DNA from: Acidobacteriota bacterium
GTDB lineage: Bacteria > Acidobacteriota > Terriglobia > Acidiferrales > UBA7541
Reading direction: 5' to 3'
NCBI GenBank assembly: GCA_021832085.1
Contig: JAKBLM010000007.1
Coordinates: forward strand, 1-64,000
DNA: 64,000 bases
A program made the translations under genes and the position numbers. Numbering within the stretch: position 1 is the first letter of the stretch; every line of letters starts with the position of its first letter. Below the pieces are notes generated by a model. It ran no database searches. It was not told the origin of the DNA and saw nothing but the letters and a program-made list of their open reading frames with translations. Shown here in pieces: positions 43,492 through 52,852 of the stretch.

Positions 43492-46173
43492 TTATAGCAT
43501 TTGGGCGACCACGTCATACACCTGATCGATCGCCTTTTCCAGCCCGGCTGTGTCCTTACCGCCAGCCTCCGCCAGATCGGGCCGGCCGCCCCCGCTGCCG
43601 CCCACTTGCCGCGCCACGGCCTGCACGATCTTGCCGGCGTGGAGCTTACGTGTCAGGTCGTGGGTGACCGCCGCAACCAGCGCCACCTTGCCATTTTCAG
43701 TGCTGCCGAGCACCACCACCCCGCTGCCGAGCTTTTGCCGCAGCGTATCGGCCAGCTCGCGCATCGTGGCGCGGTCGGCATCGGCCAGGCGCGCCGCCAC
43801 CACCCGGACGTCCTTGACCGAGCGCGCCTGCTCCACCAGGTCGCTGACCTGCGAGCGGGCGCTCTTGCGTTTCAGCGCCTCGACCTGGTGCTCGAGCTGC
43901 CTGACGTTGGCCTCGAGCCGCTCGACCGCCAGCGGCACATCACTAGCCGCAACGCCCAGCCGCGAAGCGGCGTCTTCGAGCGTCGCCTGCGCCTGGTGAT
44001 AGTTTCGGGCGGCGGCTTCGCCGGTAATGGCCTCGATGCGGCGGACGCCTGCGGCCACCGATTCTTCGACGAGCACCTTGAAAACGCCGATGTCACCGGT
44101 GCGCTGGACGTGCGTGCCGCCGCACAGCTCCTTGCTGAAGAAGCCGCGCTCTTCGGCGGGATCGGGAATGGTGACCACGCGGACGTTCTGCTCCGGATAC
44201 TTCTCGCCGAAAAACGCCAGTGCGCCCGAAGCAAGCGCCTGATCGATCGTGGTGATGTCGGTGGCCAGTTCCTGGTTTCGCAGGATCTCCCGGTTCACCT
44301 GCTGCTCGATCTCGGCCAGCTCCTCGCGATCGAGCGGAGCGAAATGCGAGAAATCGAAGCGCAGCCGGTCGGGTGAGACGTGGGAGCCGGCCTGCTTGAC
44401 GTGTGTGCCGAGCACGTTGCGCAGGGCGGCGTGCAGCAGGTGCGTCGCGGTGTGATTGCGGCGGGTGCTGTTGCGGCGCTCTGCATCGGCCACGGTGATG
44501 ACGCGGTCGCCGACCGCCAGCGGCTGGCGCGCAATCACGCGATGCGCCACCAGCCCCACGACGGGATAGTAGGCGCCGCGCACTTCGGCGAGCAGGCGCT
44601 GGTGCTCGTTGTCGTGGATCGTGCCGACGTCGGCCACCTGGCCGCCGGCCTCGGCGTAGATCGATGTCCGGTCGAGCACCAGCTCGCATTCGGTGCCGGG
44701 CTCGACACGATCCGTCAGACCCTCCTTGTCGACGATGGCGAGGATCTTGCAATCGCGGGCCGTGGTGCCGAAATAAAAATCCGGCTCGGTGCGAAACGTT
44801 TCCGCCAGGTGGGCGTAGACGGGTTTGGCCGCTTCCTTCGAAACGCCTTTCCACGAGGCCTTGGCGCGCTCGCGCTGCTTGTCGAGTTCCGCCTCGAATT
44901 CCTGCTCCGCGTCGGCGGCAACGCCCCAGCCGCGCTGGTCGGCAAGGTCGAGCACGAAATCCGGCCGCAGGCCGAGCGTGTCGTAGGCGTAGAAAAGGTC
45001 CACGCCGCAAACGACCGACCGGCCGCCGGCTTCGGTGGCGTCCTGCAGCCGCTTTTCGAAGGCGCGGACGGCTGGCACGACGAGCCGCGCGTACTTTTCC
45101 TCCTCTTCGCGCAGCACCATCGCGATCCGGGGGAACGATTGCTCCACTTCCGGGTACGGCTCCTTCATCAGTTCAGCTACGTCGCCCGCCAGCCGATAGA
45201 GGAACGGCTCGGTCAGGCCGAGCCGGCGGCCGTGATCGATGGCGCGGCGAATGATCTTGCGGAGCACGTAGCCCCGGCCCTCGTTCGAGGGCAGCACGCC
45301 GTCGGAAACGAGAAACGTGGCGGCGCGGCTGTGATCGGCTAGGATGCGGAGCGAAACGCTCGTCTCCTCGTCGTCGCCATAAGGCTTGCCGGAAAGCTCG
45401 CTGGCGGCGTCGATGATCGGCCGCAACAGGTCCGTTTCGAAATTGCTCAGCTTGCCCTGGAGCACGGCGGCGACGCGTTCGAGTCCGGCGCCGGTATCGA
45501 CCGAGGGCCGCGGCAGCGGGTGCATCTCGCCGCGCACCTTGCGGTTGTACTGCATGAAGACCAGGTTCCAGATCTCGACGTAGCGGCCGCAGTCGCACGG
45601 GAATTTGCAGTCGGTGTGGCCCTGCTCGCTGGCCGCGGGGCCGAAATCGTAAAAGAGTTCCGAGCAGGGGCCGCAGGGGCCGGTATCGCCCATGGCCCAG
45701 AAATTGTCCTCGTCGAAACGGGCGATGCGCTCGGGCGCCGCGCCGGCGATTTCGCGCCAGAGGGCGAAGGCTTCGTCGTCGCTCACATGGACGGTGAAAT
45801 AGAGTCGGTCGGGCGGCAGCTTCCACACCTGCGTGGTCAGCTCCCAGGCAAAGCCGATCGCCTCGCGCTTGAAATAGTCGCCGAAGCTGAAATTGCCCAG
45901 CATCTCGAAAAACGTGTGATGGCGCCGCGTGCGGCCGACCACTTCCAGGTCGTTGTGTTTGCCGCCGGCGCGCACGCATTTCTGGCATGTGGTGGCGCGC
46001 TTGTATTCGCGCTGCTCGATCCCGAGGAAGACGTCCTTGAACTGGTTCATTCCGGCGTTGGCGAAGAGCAGTGTCGGATCGCCGAGCGGGACGAGCGAAG
46101 AGCTGGGCACGACGCGATGGCCGTGGCGGGCGAAAAAGTCGAGAAACGAGCGGCGAATGTCGTTGCCGGTCAA
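43492..46173 (-). CDS. alaS: Alanine-tRNA ligase
   Basis: An 893-aa enzyme that charges tRNA-Ala and edits mischarged Ser/Gly. The class II catalytic core starts 'TGNDIRRSFLDFFARHGHRV', with 'FANAGMNQFKDVFLG' and the 'RATTCQKCVRAGGKHNDL' motif. The editing domain has 'NHTATHLLHAALR' and the zinc-binding 'CGGTHVQRTGDIG'. A C-Ala domain (coiled coil, then 'GSGGGRPDLAEAGG') ends it. The start is TTG at 46173 (minus strand) behind 'ggagaggagc'. A longer frame reaches 46359 but adds residues unlike AlaS. The length is normal for the family. Confidence 0.96.
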   Translation of the reverse strand: MTGNDIRRSFLDFFARHGHRVVPSSSLVPLGDPTLLFANAGMNQFKDVFLGIEQREYKRATTCQKCVRAGGKHNDLEVVGRTRRHHTFFEMLGNFSFGDYFKREAIGFAWELTTQVWKLPPDRLYFTVHVSDDEAFALWREIAGAAPERIARFDEDNFWAMGDTGPCGPCSELFYDFGPAASEQGHTDCKFPCDCGRYVEIWNLVFMQYNRKVRGEMHPLPRPSVDTGAGLERVAAVLQGKLSNFETDLLRPIIDAASELSGKPYGDDEETSVSLRILADHSRAATFLVSDGVLPSNEGRGYVLRKIIRRAIDHGRRLGLTEPFLYRLAGDVAELMKEPYPEVEQSFPRIAMVLREEEEKYARLVVPAVRAFEKRLQDATEAGGRSVVCGVDLFYAYDTLGLRPDFVLDLADQRGWGVAADAEQEFEAELDKQRERAKASWKGVSKEAAKPVYAHLAETFRTEPDFYFGTTARDCKILAIVDKEGLTDRVEPGTECELVLDRTSIYAEAGGQVADVGTIHDNEHQRLLAEVRGAYYPVVGLVAHRVIARQPLAVGDRVITVADAERRNSTRRNHTATHLLHAALRNVLGTHVKQAGSHVSPDRLRFDFSHFAPLDREELAEIEQQVNREILRNQELATDITTIDQALASGALAFFGEKYPEQNVRVVTIPDPAEERGFFSKELCGGTHVQRTGDIGVFKVLVEESVAAGVRRIEAITGEAAARNYHQAQATLEDAASRLGVAASDVPLAVERLEANVRQLEHQVEALKRKSARSQVSDLVEQARSVKDVRVVAARLADADRATMRELADTLRQKLGSGVVVLGSTENGKVALVAAVTHDLTRKLHAGKIVQAVARQVGGSGGGRPDLAEAGGKDTAGLEKAIDQVYDVVAQML

Positions 46174-46350
46174 AAAATGCTCCTCTCCAGCGAGTTGCGG
46201 CGAAGGCCGCAGGCCAGGGCCTGTGCCTCCGCGCTGCCGAAATGGCTGCGCTATCCGATGACGGACGTCACCGTGCGGGGCCGATGGTGAATTATCGCAG
46301 AGCCTCAGTTGCCCCGCAACGCACCCGGCCGAGCCGCCACTCCACCGAAA

Positions 46351-46405
46351 CGGCCACAAGCTGAAGCTTGTGCCACCGCAGTGGCATGGGCTTCAGCCTG
46401 TGGCC
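46351..46405. repeat. Dispersed repeat family B, second inverted pair
   Basis: Left arm ggccacaagctgaagcttg.. (46352 onward) and right arm gtggcatgggcttcagcctg.. (46381-46404) are imperfect reverse complements. They match the pair at 22305-22377. A further hairpin, cggccggc / gccggccg, lies near 46559-46581. The surrounding 46174-46605 holds no gene. Confidence 0.65.
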
Positions 46406-46605
46406 CTCTTGCCACGCCGAATGGATCGATTTTTTCGCGCCGTCGGTGACGACCGCAGAGAGTCCCGAGGCAGTTTGTCGGGAGGGATCGGCTGTTTCCG
46501 TTACCGCACCAGCATTTGAGGTGGTCACCACTGGCTGCTTGCGCGGTTGAAAAGCCCCCGGCCGGCAAAAGCGCCGGCCGTGGCTACAGAAGCGTGCGGC
46601 GCGGA

Positions 46606-47445
46606 CTAGGGCGTGGTCGTGCTCAGCGCGGGTTGCGAAGCGACCGGGCGCAGCGTTAGCCAGTCGGTCTGCGCGCGGTCCCATTCCTGAATCAGGAAGC
46701 CGTAGGATTCGAAGAATTCGCGCACGCGCGGCCGCTGCCAGCCGGCGATCGTATCGAGGATCGGCACGAGCACCGAAAGCGCATTGGCGCCGAGCACAGT
46801 CCGCTTGGCGATCTGGGCGACATGCCGCGTTTCCGAGACGGCGATGGTGAGCCCCTCGCGCGCGTTCAATTCGAGCATGACGTGGACGTCGGAGCTTCCG
46901 TCGCCCGCGTACACGACGTGGTCGGCCCCGATCTGCAGATCGGACATGAGGTGATTAAGGATCACCACCTTGCCGTAACCGGCCGTGGCGCGCACCAGGC
47001 TTTCGATTTCGCCCGCGTCGTTATAGCGGAATTCGGTGCCGAAAATATGGTCGGCGGGAACGATGCCCTCGAGCGCCGACTGGATCACCTCAACCGGCCC
47101 GGCGGAAAGAATGTAGAAGTCGAAGTGGTAGCCGTCGATCCCGTGATCGAGGATTTCGTAGAGCAGGCGGATATTGTCCTTCAGGCGAATGCTTTTGCCG
47201 ACCTCGACCAGGTGCTCGCGCCGGACGCGGCTGCGGTATTCGGGGTCATGCAGCAACAGGTAGGCCAGCTCGGCGCCTTGCTGCACCAGGTTGAGTCGGG
47301 CCATGCCCGTGGCCTTGCGTTTGAACTCCTCGGTCGGCACGCCAATGATCTCGCTCAGGACGTAGCCGGTATCGTTGAAGGTCAGCGTCTGATCGAAATC
47401 GCTGGCAAACAGGTACCGTTTCATCGTCTTCTCTTTTGTCTTCAT
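46606..47445 (-). CDS. HAD-superfamily phosphatase (SerB-like)
   Basis: A 279-aa cytoplasmic HAD hydrolase. Motif I '[10 protein letters not shown]' (Asp16, Asp18) holds the nucleophile. A helical cap follows. Motif II is 'YILSAG' (about 110-115), a Lys lies in the region '[12 protein letters not shown]', and motif IV is '[12 protein letters not shown]' (about 175-186). The layout resembles phosphoserine phosphatase and related small-molecule phosphatases; the substrate is not evident. An internal ATG at 47424 (before KRYLF) has a better ribosome site (agagaag) and may be the true start. A -10-like tataat lies on the minus strand at 47503-47498. Confidence 0.82.
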   Translation of the reverse strand: MKTKEKTMKRYLFASDFDQTLTFNDTGYVLSEIIGVPTEEFKRKATGMARLNLVQQGAELAYLLLHDPEYRSRVRREHLVEVGKSIRLKDNIRLLYEILDHGIDGYHFDFYILSAGPVEVIQSALEGIVPADHIFGTEFRYNDAGEIESLVRATAGYGKVVILNHLMSDLQIGADHVVYAGDGSSDVHVMLELNAREGLTIAVSETRHVAQIAKRTVLGANALSVLVPILDTIAGWQRPRVREFFESYGFLIQEWDRAQTDWLTLRPVASQPALSTTTP

Positions 47446-47981
47446 TCTGCCTTTCGCCGTCTTTCGGTTCTTGGGAAGTCGGCTGGATATCTACTTCATT
47501 ATAGATGCGGCTTGTTACAGAAGGATTTACGGTCGCGGCGGGGCAAACGGCCGAAAAATCAACCATCTGCCATGGAATCAATGAATTAGGTCCAGATCTA
47601 TGGATCGGTAGGGGAAGCGGGAGAATCGGTACGCATCTGCGATTCCTTTTCGCGCTAAGTCCTTTGTTATCTTGATGCTAAGCTTAGAGAATCGGTACGC
47701 TTCTGGCGATTTGGCGCCTGGGCCGACATTGGACAGGAAAAACGGCTGGAGGGGGCCTTTAATTAGTGGATAGTGCGCACCCCGCGCGGGGCGATTCTAG
47801 CCGGCGGGACGGCGCTTCGGCAACCCATAGGCATAAGTGGACTTGCGGTCGGACCCTCCCGGCGAATGGCTGGAAGGCAAGCTGGGCGCTCGTTAGCGGA
47901 GGTCTGGCCAAGGGATAAGAGGGCAGGCGGGAGAAGCACGCGACGGCAGCCGCGCGGCCCGGGAAGCCGTTGCAAAATGCC
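47446..47981. other. Intergenic region with a spaced direct repeat
   Basis: No gene. A near-perfect direct repeat, 'gagaatcggtacgc.tctg' followed by 'cgatt', lies at 47621-47644 and 47687-47711 with 66-nt spacing. Between the copies is the palindrome ctaagcttag. The HAD promoter region lies at the left end. The right half (47760-47981) shows nothing recognisable. Confidence 0.5.
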
Positions 47982-48905
47982 TTAAGGCGACGTCAGAAAG
48001 TGCAATAGAGCCTCGTTGAACATTGTCGGGTCCTCCAAAAACGCGAAATGGCTCACCCCTGGCAGGATCAGTTCCTCCGCACCGGGAATCAGCTTCGCCA
48101 TATGATCGGTATCTTCGCGCCTGATCGCCCCGTCATGGTCACCGTCGACGATCCAGGTTGGCACCCGAATGCTCCGCAGTTGAGCGTCGGTGAAATGCGG
48201 CTGCGTGGCCCACATGTGCGAGACAGCCTTCACGAACTCCGGCCACCGTCCAGGCGTCGGCGAGAGTTTTTCGTATTCCGCTTTTGCGCGGGCCTCAAAC
48301 TTTACAAACACCGGGATCTTGGAGACGTCTCTTACCCCGGACGGGTTCGAGTTGGCGGCAAAGGCAAACAGCTTGGTCACCCGATTGGGGTGATGGATGG
48401 CGATGTCGAGTCCGATGATCGCGCCGTCGCTCCATCCAACGATCGCGGCTTTGGGAATATGCAGGTAATCCATCAGCGTCAAAACGTCCGAGGCCATCAA
48501 ATCGTAGCTGATCGGCTGTGTGCCCATGGTGCTACGCCCGTGGCCGCGGCTGTCCATCACGATCACTTCGTAGTGGCTCTCGAGCGCGCGGACCTGGAGG
48601 CCCCAGTAATTCGCATTGGCCAGGCCGCCATGGAGCAGAATCACCGGAGAGCCATGGCCAAACACGGCGTACCACAAGCGGATGCCGTTGACGGGCGCGT
48701 AGCCGCTGCGCAGCGCTTTGGGAAGCGTTGGAGTGGGCGGCAGCCGCTGCCAAGGCTCCTGCGCCCGCACCGGCACGCCGCCGAGCGCCGTGGCCAGCAT
48801 CAGAAGGGCGATGGTCAGGAATATGGGCGCCGCGGGCCGTTTTGGGCGCGGCTCACCGGCCCTGTGCGCCACGCCCATCGCACAGGCATCCGGACCGTCG
48901 CTCAT
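47982..48905 (-). CDS. Exported alpha/beta-fold hydrolase
   Basis: About 307 aa. The export signal is 'IFLTIALLMLATALGGVPV', ending near VRAQ. The fold is complete: oxyanion region 'VILLHGGLANANYW', 'VIVMDSRGHGRS', nucleophile Ser in 'IVGWSDGAIIG', acid Asp in 'WIVDGDHDGAI', and His in 'LPGVSHFAFLEDP'. The closest type is small ester or lactone hydrolases; the substrate is unknown. The start is uncertain: Met at 48905, 48878 or 48944 all precede the signal peptide and none has a strong ribosome site. The 5' end overlaps the open part of a DUF3800 remnant. Confidence 0.8.
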   Translation of the reverse strand: MSDGPDACAMGVAHRAGEPRPKRPAAPIFLTIALLMLATALGGVPVRAQEPWQRLPPTPTLPKALRSGYAPVNGIRLWYAVFGHGSPVILLHGGLANANYWGLQVRALESHYEVIVMDSRGHGRSTMGTQPISYDLMASDVLTLMDYLHIPKAAIVGWSDGAIIGLDIAIHHPNRVTKLFAFAANSNPSGVRDVSKIPVFVKFEARAKAEYEKLSPTPGRWPEFVKAVSHMWATQPHFTDAQLRSIRVPTWIVDGDHDGAIRREDTDHMAKLIPGAEELILPGVSHFAFLEDPTMFNEALLHFLTSP

Positions 48906-49440
48906 CGGGAAATTTGCCGCCTGTGACCGCTGCGGTAGACGCATGGTGCGCGGGATTATACACCCCTTCTTCTCGGATCGATCCAGGCAGCGCATCGAAT
49001 CGCAAAGCGTACCGCACAGCAAGATCAAGCGGTTCCCCAAGTTCCTGGAATCGAAGCGCAGCCCGCTCTTCCGGCTCCAATCTATCGTAATCCTCTGTTA
49101 TAACCACAGAACTGACTCCAACCACGCTCTTGGAGGATGTCAACACGGAAATCACCCTTGCCCACATTGCCAATCGCTCCGCGAATGGCCAGCCAGCGAA
49201 TTCCCCCTCTCCATGCGCGCAGTCCACTGTATGAAACTCGGCTGGGCGTCTGGGCCACTTGGGATCATCCAGGACTGCCTTCCAAGCTGCATCCAAATCA
49301 TCGAACGCCCTCGGTTCTCCTGGAAATCCACAGAGGCTCCATACGCCAGCGCCGGCATGCGTGCAGCTTGCATCCCAATAGCCAACTATCACAGCAACTT
49401 GCCCCCTTTGGTGCCCTGTGCCGTGAAGGAAAAAGAACAT
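48853..49440 (-). pseudogene. Truncated DUF3800-like remnant
   Basis: The frame encodes a recognisable DUF3800 N-terminal half: 'VIVGYWDASCTHAG' (family form usually D-E-S-G-T-H, so the acidic residue and glycine are lost), 'AAWKAVLDDPKWP', 'EFHTVDCAHGEGEFAGW', 'FAERLAMWARVISVL' and 'PLDLAVRYALRF'. The second half of the family, with its other acidic residues, is missing, and the reading frame runs into the next gene's start region. It overlaps the end of yqgE in another frame. It is probably a decaying RNase-H-fold gene from a mobile or defence context. Confidence 0.6.
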
Positions 49441-50122
49441 ACGTCAGGTAAGTCTGCGAGGTTGCCACTCTGTCCGCCTCCCAGAGCGGCGGGCGATGGA
49501 CGGTGGTGAATCCCAACCGCGCCAGATGCTCGTGAGCCCTGACAATAAGCCGCGACCACAGTGTTGCCGGTTTCGCATCGAAGGCCAGGTCCTGGCTGCC
49601 ATTGAAAATGTACCAAGCGCCGCTGAGCACCTCGTTTTCGAGTTGGTGAGGAGCCCATCCGCAGTACCCAAGGTAGATGCGAAGGGTGCCCGGATTCGCC
49701 GCGTGGCCCAGCGCGTGTTCCAAGGCGGTCTTGGTCTCAACGAAATAAATGTCTCCGGCGACTCCTCTCGCGCCCCCGGGCTTGCGAGGCGCGCGGGTGA
49801 GGGCGAATACGGAATCGAGCTCGACTGGACCGCCGACAAATACCGGATCGGATTGGCCTGCTGCCGCCTTCAATCCGGACAACGCGCGCGAAATCGGCAC
49901 GGTCGTTTGGCGGTTCACCATCAGACCCAAGGCGCCGCTCTTACCGTAAAGCACCAGGAGAATGACCGACTTCACAAATAGCGGGTCGGTTAAGCTGCGC
50001 CGCGCCACCAGGATTCTGCCCGGGGCCAAATCTTGCGGGTTCTTCGATTGCGCCGCCAAGCCGCGGGCGCCGGCGAGCAGGAAGACGAAGAAAAGCAAAA
50101 GGATGCGGGACTTCGGAAACAT
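49298..50122 (-). CDS. YqgE/AlgH family protein with signal peptide and foreign C-terminus
   Basis: A 274-aa protein of UPF0301. The N-terminal signal is 'ILLLFFVFLLAGARGLAAQ' (about 6-24), unlike the cytoplasmic YqgE of enterobacteria. Core motifs are 'PGRILVARRSLTDPLFVKSV', 'GALGLMVNRQTTVPI', 'VFVGGPVELDSVFALTR' and 'YLGYCGWAPHQLENEVLSG'. The family normally ends soon after the strand corresponding to 'TYLTYVLFPS'. Here about 42 more residues, rich in Cys/Trp/Arg, are encoded by DNA that in another frame is the DUF3800 remnant, so the native stop was lost. I chose the Met at 50122. It is divergent from the gamma-glutamyltransferase gene. Confidence 0.85.
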   Translation of the reverse strand: MFPKSRILLLFFVFLLAGARGLAAQSKNPQDLAPGRILVARRSLTDPLFVKSVILLVLYGKSGALGLMVNRQTTVPISRALSGLKAAAGQSDPVFVGGPVELDSVFALTRAPRKPGGARGVAGDIYFVETKTALEHALGHAANPGTLRIYLGYCGWAPHQLENEVLSGAWYIFNGSQDLAFDAKPATLWSRLIVRAHEHLARLGFTTVHRPPLWEADRVATSQTYLTYVLFPSRHRAPKGASCCDSWLLGCKLHACRRWRMEPLWISRRTEGVR

Positions 50123-50248
50123 GCGGCTATTCTCGCGCTTTTCCGGAAAAAGTCTACGGGGAAGCTCCGCTGTACGAGGTGTTGGGGAGCGGTGGCGGAC
50201 CGAGTAGGGCTTGCCACGAGGGCTGGGCGTAGGTACACTCCTGCCGTC

Positions 50249-51958
50249 ATGAAATACACTACTTTTTTCCTTGGATTGCTGATGGCCTTCACTTTTACGA
50301 CTCCACTTATGGCGCAGATGCCGCACAGCTTGCTGGACCGGACCACCGCGCGGTCGATGGTGATCACGCGGCGGGGGATCGTGGCCAGCGACCAGGTGCT
50401 CGCTTCGCAGGCAGCCGCGGAGATTCTCGCCCGCGGCGGTTCGGCGACCGACGCGGCGATTGCGGCCAACGCGGCGATGGGCGTGCTCGAGCCGATGCTG
50501 AACGGCATGGGCGGCGACCTCTTCGTGATCCGATACAGCGCGAGAACCGGCAAGCTCACCGGGCTCAATTCGAGCGGCTGGGCGCCGGAGAAGCTGACGC
50601 CGGCCTTTCTCCGGAGCAAGGGTTACACGAAGATGCCGCAATTCGGCATCTACTCGGTGACCGTGCCCGGCGTGGTGGCCGGCTGGTGGGCGCTGCACAA
50701 GCGCTTCGGCAAGCTGCCGTGGAAGGAACTGTTCCGGCCCGCGATCTATTTCGCGCGGCACGGATTCCCGGTGACGCAGTTTGTCTCGGCCTATTGGCGC
50801 TACGCGCAGCCGTATCTGAAAAAGGGCGTGAACACGCAGGTCTACCTGCCGGGAGGCGAAGCGCCAAAGGTGGGCCAGATCTTCCGGAATCCGGATTACG
50901 CGAACGCGCTGGAACTGGTGGCCAATGACGGGCCCGAGGCCTTCTACCGCGGGCCGATCGCCAAGGCGATCCTCGCCGTCTCGAACCAGCTGCACGGCGT
51001 GATGACCGAATCCGACCTGGCCGATTTCAAACCGCAGTGGGTGACGCCGATTTCGACCACTTATCACGGCTGGCAGGTCTCCGAGCTGCCGCCGAACGGG
51101 CAGGGCATGGCGGCGCTCGAGATGCTGAACATCATGGACCGCTTCCCGCTGGCGAAATGGGGTTTCCTGAGCGCGCGGGCGTTCCACATCAAGATGGCGG
51201 CGCAGCAGCTGGCCTATTCCGACCTGCGGCGCTACATCGGCGATCCGCGGATGGTCCGCATCCCAATCCAGGGAATCATCTCGAAGGCGTATGCGGCCAA
51301 GCGCGCGGCGCTCATCCAGCCGAACAAGGCCACCTGCAACGTGACCCCGGGCAATCCCTGGCCCTACAACGGCGACACGACCTACATGACCGCGGTCGAC
51401 AGCCACGGCAACATCGTTTCGCTGATCCAGAGCCTCTATGAGGGATTTGGTTCGTTTGTCGTGGTCAAGCCCTACGGCTTCGCGCTGCAGGATCGCGGCG
51501 CGCTCTTCACCCTCGACCCGAAGCTCCCCGACGTGCTCGCCGGGCACAAGCGGCCGTGGCACACGATCATCCCCGCCTTCATGCAGAAGGGGCCGCTGCA
51601 CATCGGCTTCGGCATCATGGGCGGGTTCAACCAGCCGCAGGCGCACGCCCAGTTCGTCTCCGATATCGTCGACTACGGCATGAGCCTGCAGGGCGCGCTC
51701 GAAGCGCCGCGCTTCACCAACGCCGGCCTCGACGGCTGCACGTTCTTCATCGAAAACCGCGTGCCGGCCGAGATCCGCGAGAAACTAACGAAGATGGGTT
51801 ATAAGCTGCGGGTGCGCGGCGCGTTCGCCACGGTGATGGGCGGCGGGCACGCGGTGATGTACGACTCGGCGACGGGGATGAAATACGGGGCATCCTCGCC
51901 CCGCAAGGATGGCGCGGCAATTCCGGAGCCGCCGCCGATCTTCAAAGAGAGGGAATAG
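50249..51958 (+). CDS. ggt: Gamma-glutamyltransferase
   Basis: A 569-aa exported Ntn-hydrolase that cleaves gamma-glutamyl bonds of glutathione or similar peptides and self-processes into two subunits. The signal is 'FFLGLLMAFTFTTPLMAQ'. The large subunit carries 'GGSATDAAIAANAAMGVLEP' and 'NGMGGDLFVIRY'. The autocleavage nucleophile is Thr377 in 'GDTTYMTAVDSHGNIVS'. Downstream are 'YEGFGSFVVV' and 'IIPAFM', followed by 'FGIMGGFNQPQAHAQFV'. I chose ATG at 50249; the frame is open further upstream without a signal. It is complete and in good order. The substrate range is unknown. Confidence 0.93.
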   Translation: MKYTTFFLGLLMAFTFTTPLMAQMPHSLLDRTTARSMVITRRGIVASDQVLASQAAAEILARGGSATDAAIAANAAMGVLEPMLNGMGGDLFVIRYSARTGKLTGLNSSGWAPEKLTPAFLRSKGYTKMPQFGIYSVTVPGVVAGWWALHKRFGKLPWKELFRPAIYFARHGFPVTQFVSAYWRYAQPYLKKGVNTQVYLPGGEAPKVGQIFRNPDYANALELVANDGPEAFYRGPIAKAILAVSNQLHGVMTESDLADFKPQWVTPISTTYHGWQVSELPPNGQGMAALEMLNIMDRFPLAKWGFLSARAFHIKMAAQQLAYSDLRRYIGDPRMVRIPIQGIISKAYAAKRAALIQPNKATCNVTPGNPWPYNGDTTYMTAVDSHGNIVSLIQSLYEGFGSFVVVKPYGFALQDRGALFTLDPKLPDVLAGHKRPWHTIIPAFMQKGPLHIGFGIMGGFNQPQAHAQFVSDIVDYGMSLQGALEAPRFTNAGLDGCTFFIENRVPAEIREKLTKMGYKLRVRGAFATVMGGGHAVMYDSATGMKYGASSPRKDGAAIPEPPPIFKERE

Positions 51959-52151
51959 GGACGCGGGATTTGGACGCTACACCGGCGCGCCAATCCCGCG
52001 CGTGTTCCGGGCCCATGTCCGCCGCATCCATTGCGGAAGCCGATGCCGCGTTCTTCGGGCGCCTTCCGCCCGAAGAGTGGGCAGCCGCGAGGAAACCTTT
52101 CGTAAATCCCCGGTTCCCTTCCAGCGCAGGTTCGGCGCCGTACCCCCGCCT

Positions 52152-52183
52152 GCCGCCCTGAAGGGCGGCTCTACACAAACCCC
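52152..52183 (-). repeat. Dispersed repeat family A, copy 3
   Basis: gccgccct-ga-agggcggc (52152-52169) followed by tctacacaaacccc, which is the reverse complement of the opening of copy 1 at 14343. It lies in the 288-bp gap before recX, which holds no other feature. Confidence 0.65.
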
Positions 52184-52246
52184 AGTGTCGGCCGGAGCCG
52201 TTGAGGGGTTGCGTCGCGGCCGCGGCGTTCTTATTCTGTAGCTGCC

Positions 52247-52780
52247 ATGGGACGAGGGCCGCGGCAGATCACGACTGAAGACGAGCTGTACGCTGCCGCC
52301 GTCGGCGCGCTGGCCCGGCGGGCCTATTCGGTGCTGGAGATGCGGCGGTATCTCGATCGGCGGGCGGGCGACGGCGCGCTGGCGGCGCCGGTGCTCGGCC
52401 GATTGCGAGCCGAAGGCCTGGTCGACGACGCGCGCTATGCCCGGCAGTTTGCTCGCGACCGCTCGGCGAACCGGCGCCAGGGCCACTTTCGCATCGCCCG
52501 CGAGCTGCGGGCGCGGGGCGTGGCCGATCGCTACATCGAAGCCGCGCTCGATGAATTGGAGCCGGAGACCGACGAGGCGGCGATGATCCGGCGCCGCATC
52601 CAAAGCTGGCTGCGCCGTCATTCGATGGCCGATCCGTCGGCGCTCGACCAGCGGCGCACCGCTTCCCTTTACCAAAGCCTGCTGCGCGCCGGTTTTCCGG
52701 GCGACCGGATCCGCGCCGAACTCCATCGCCTGGGCCGATCCGCCGAGTCGCTCCCCGCGCAGGATCCCGACGAGGAATAG
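52247..52780 (+). CDS. recX: RecX family regulatory protein
   Basis: A 177-aa helical protein that modulates RecA filaments. Three-helix repeats are visible: 'ALARRAYSVLEMRRYLDRR' (about 17-35), 'VLGRLRAEGLVDDARYARQF' (about 43-62), 'GHFRIARELRARGVADRYIE' (about 73-92) and 'TASLYQSLLRAGFPGDRIR' (about 142-160). This order and length fit RecX. recA is not in the window. The start ATG at 52247 has no strong ribosome site. Confidence 0.9.
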   Translation: MGRGPRQITTEDELYAAAVGALARRAYSVLEMRRYLDRRAGDGALAAPVLGRLRAEGLVDDARYARQFARDRSANRRQGHFRIARELRARGVADRYIEAALDELEPETDEAAMIRRRIQSWLRRHSMADPSALDQRRTASLYQSLLRAGFPGDRIRAELHRLGRSAESLPAQDPDEE

Positions 52781-52852
52781 CCGGAAGCGGCGCAACCCTG
52801 GCGCCAAGAGGCGTGTCTCAGTGGCAGATACGGGCGGGACAGGAGGGAAGCG

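Noticed and set aside
41421..43667. 748-aa plus-strand frame opposite the amidase gene
   Set aside because: It is complementary to a gene with intact zinc-ligand motifs; no domain is seen in the antisense frame.
50123..51646. Upstream part of the very long minus-strand frame that contains yqgE
   Set aside because: This part is antisense to gamma-glutamyltransferase. The real yqgE starts at the Met with a signal peptide at 50122.
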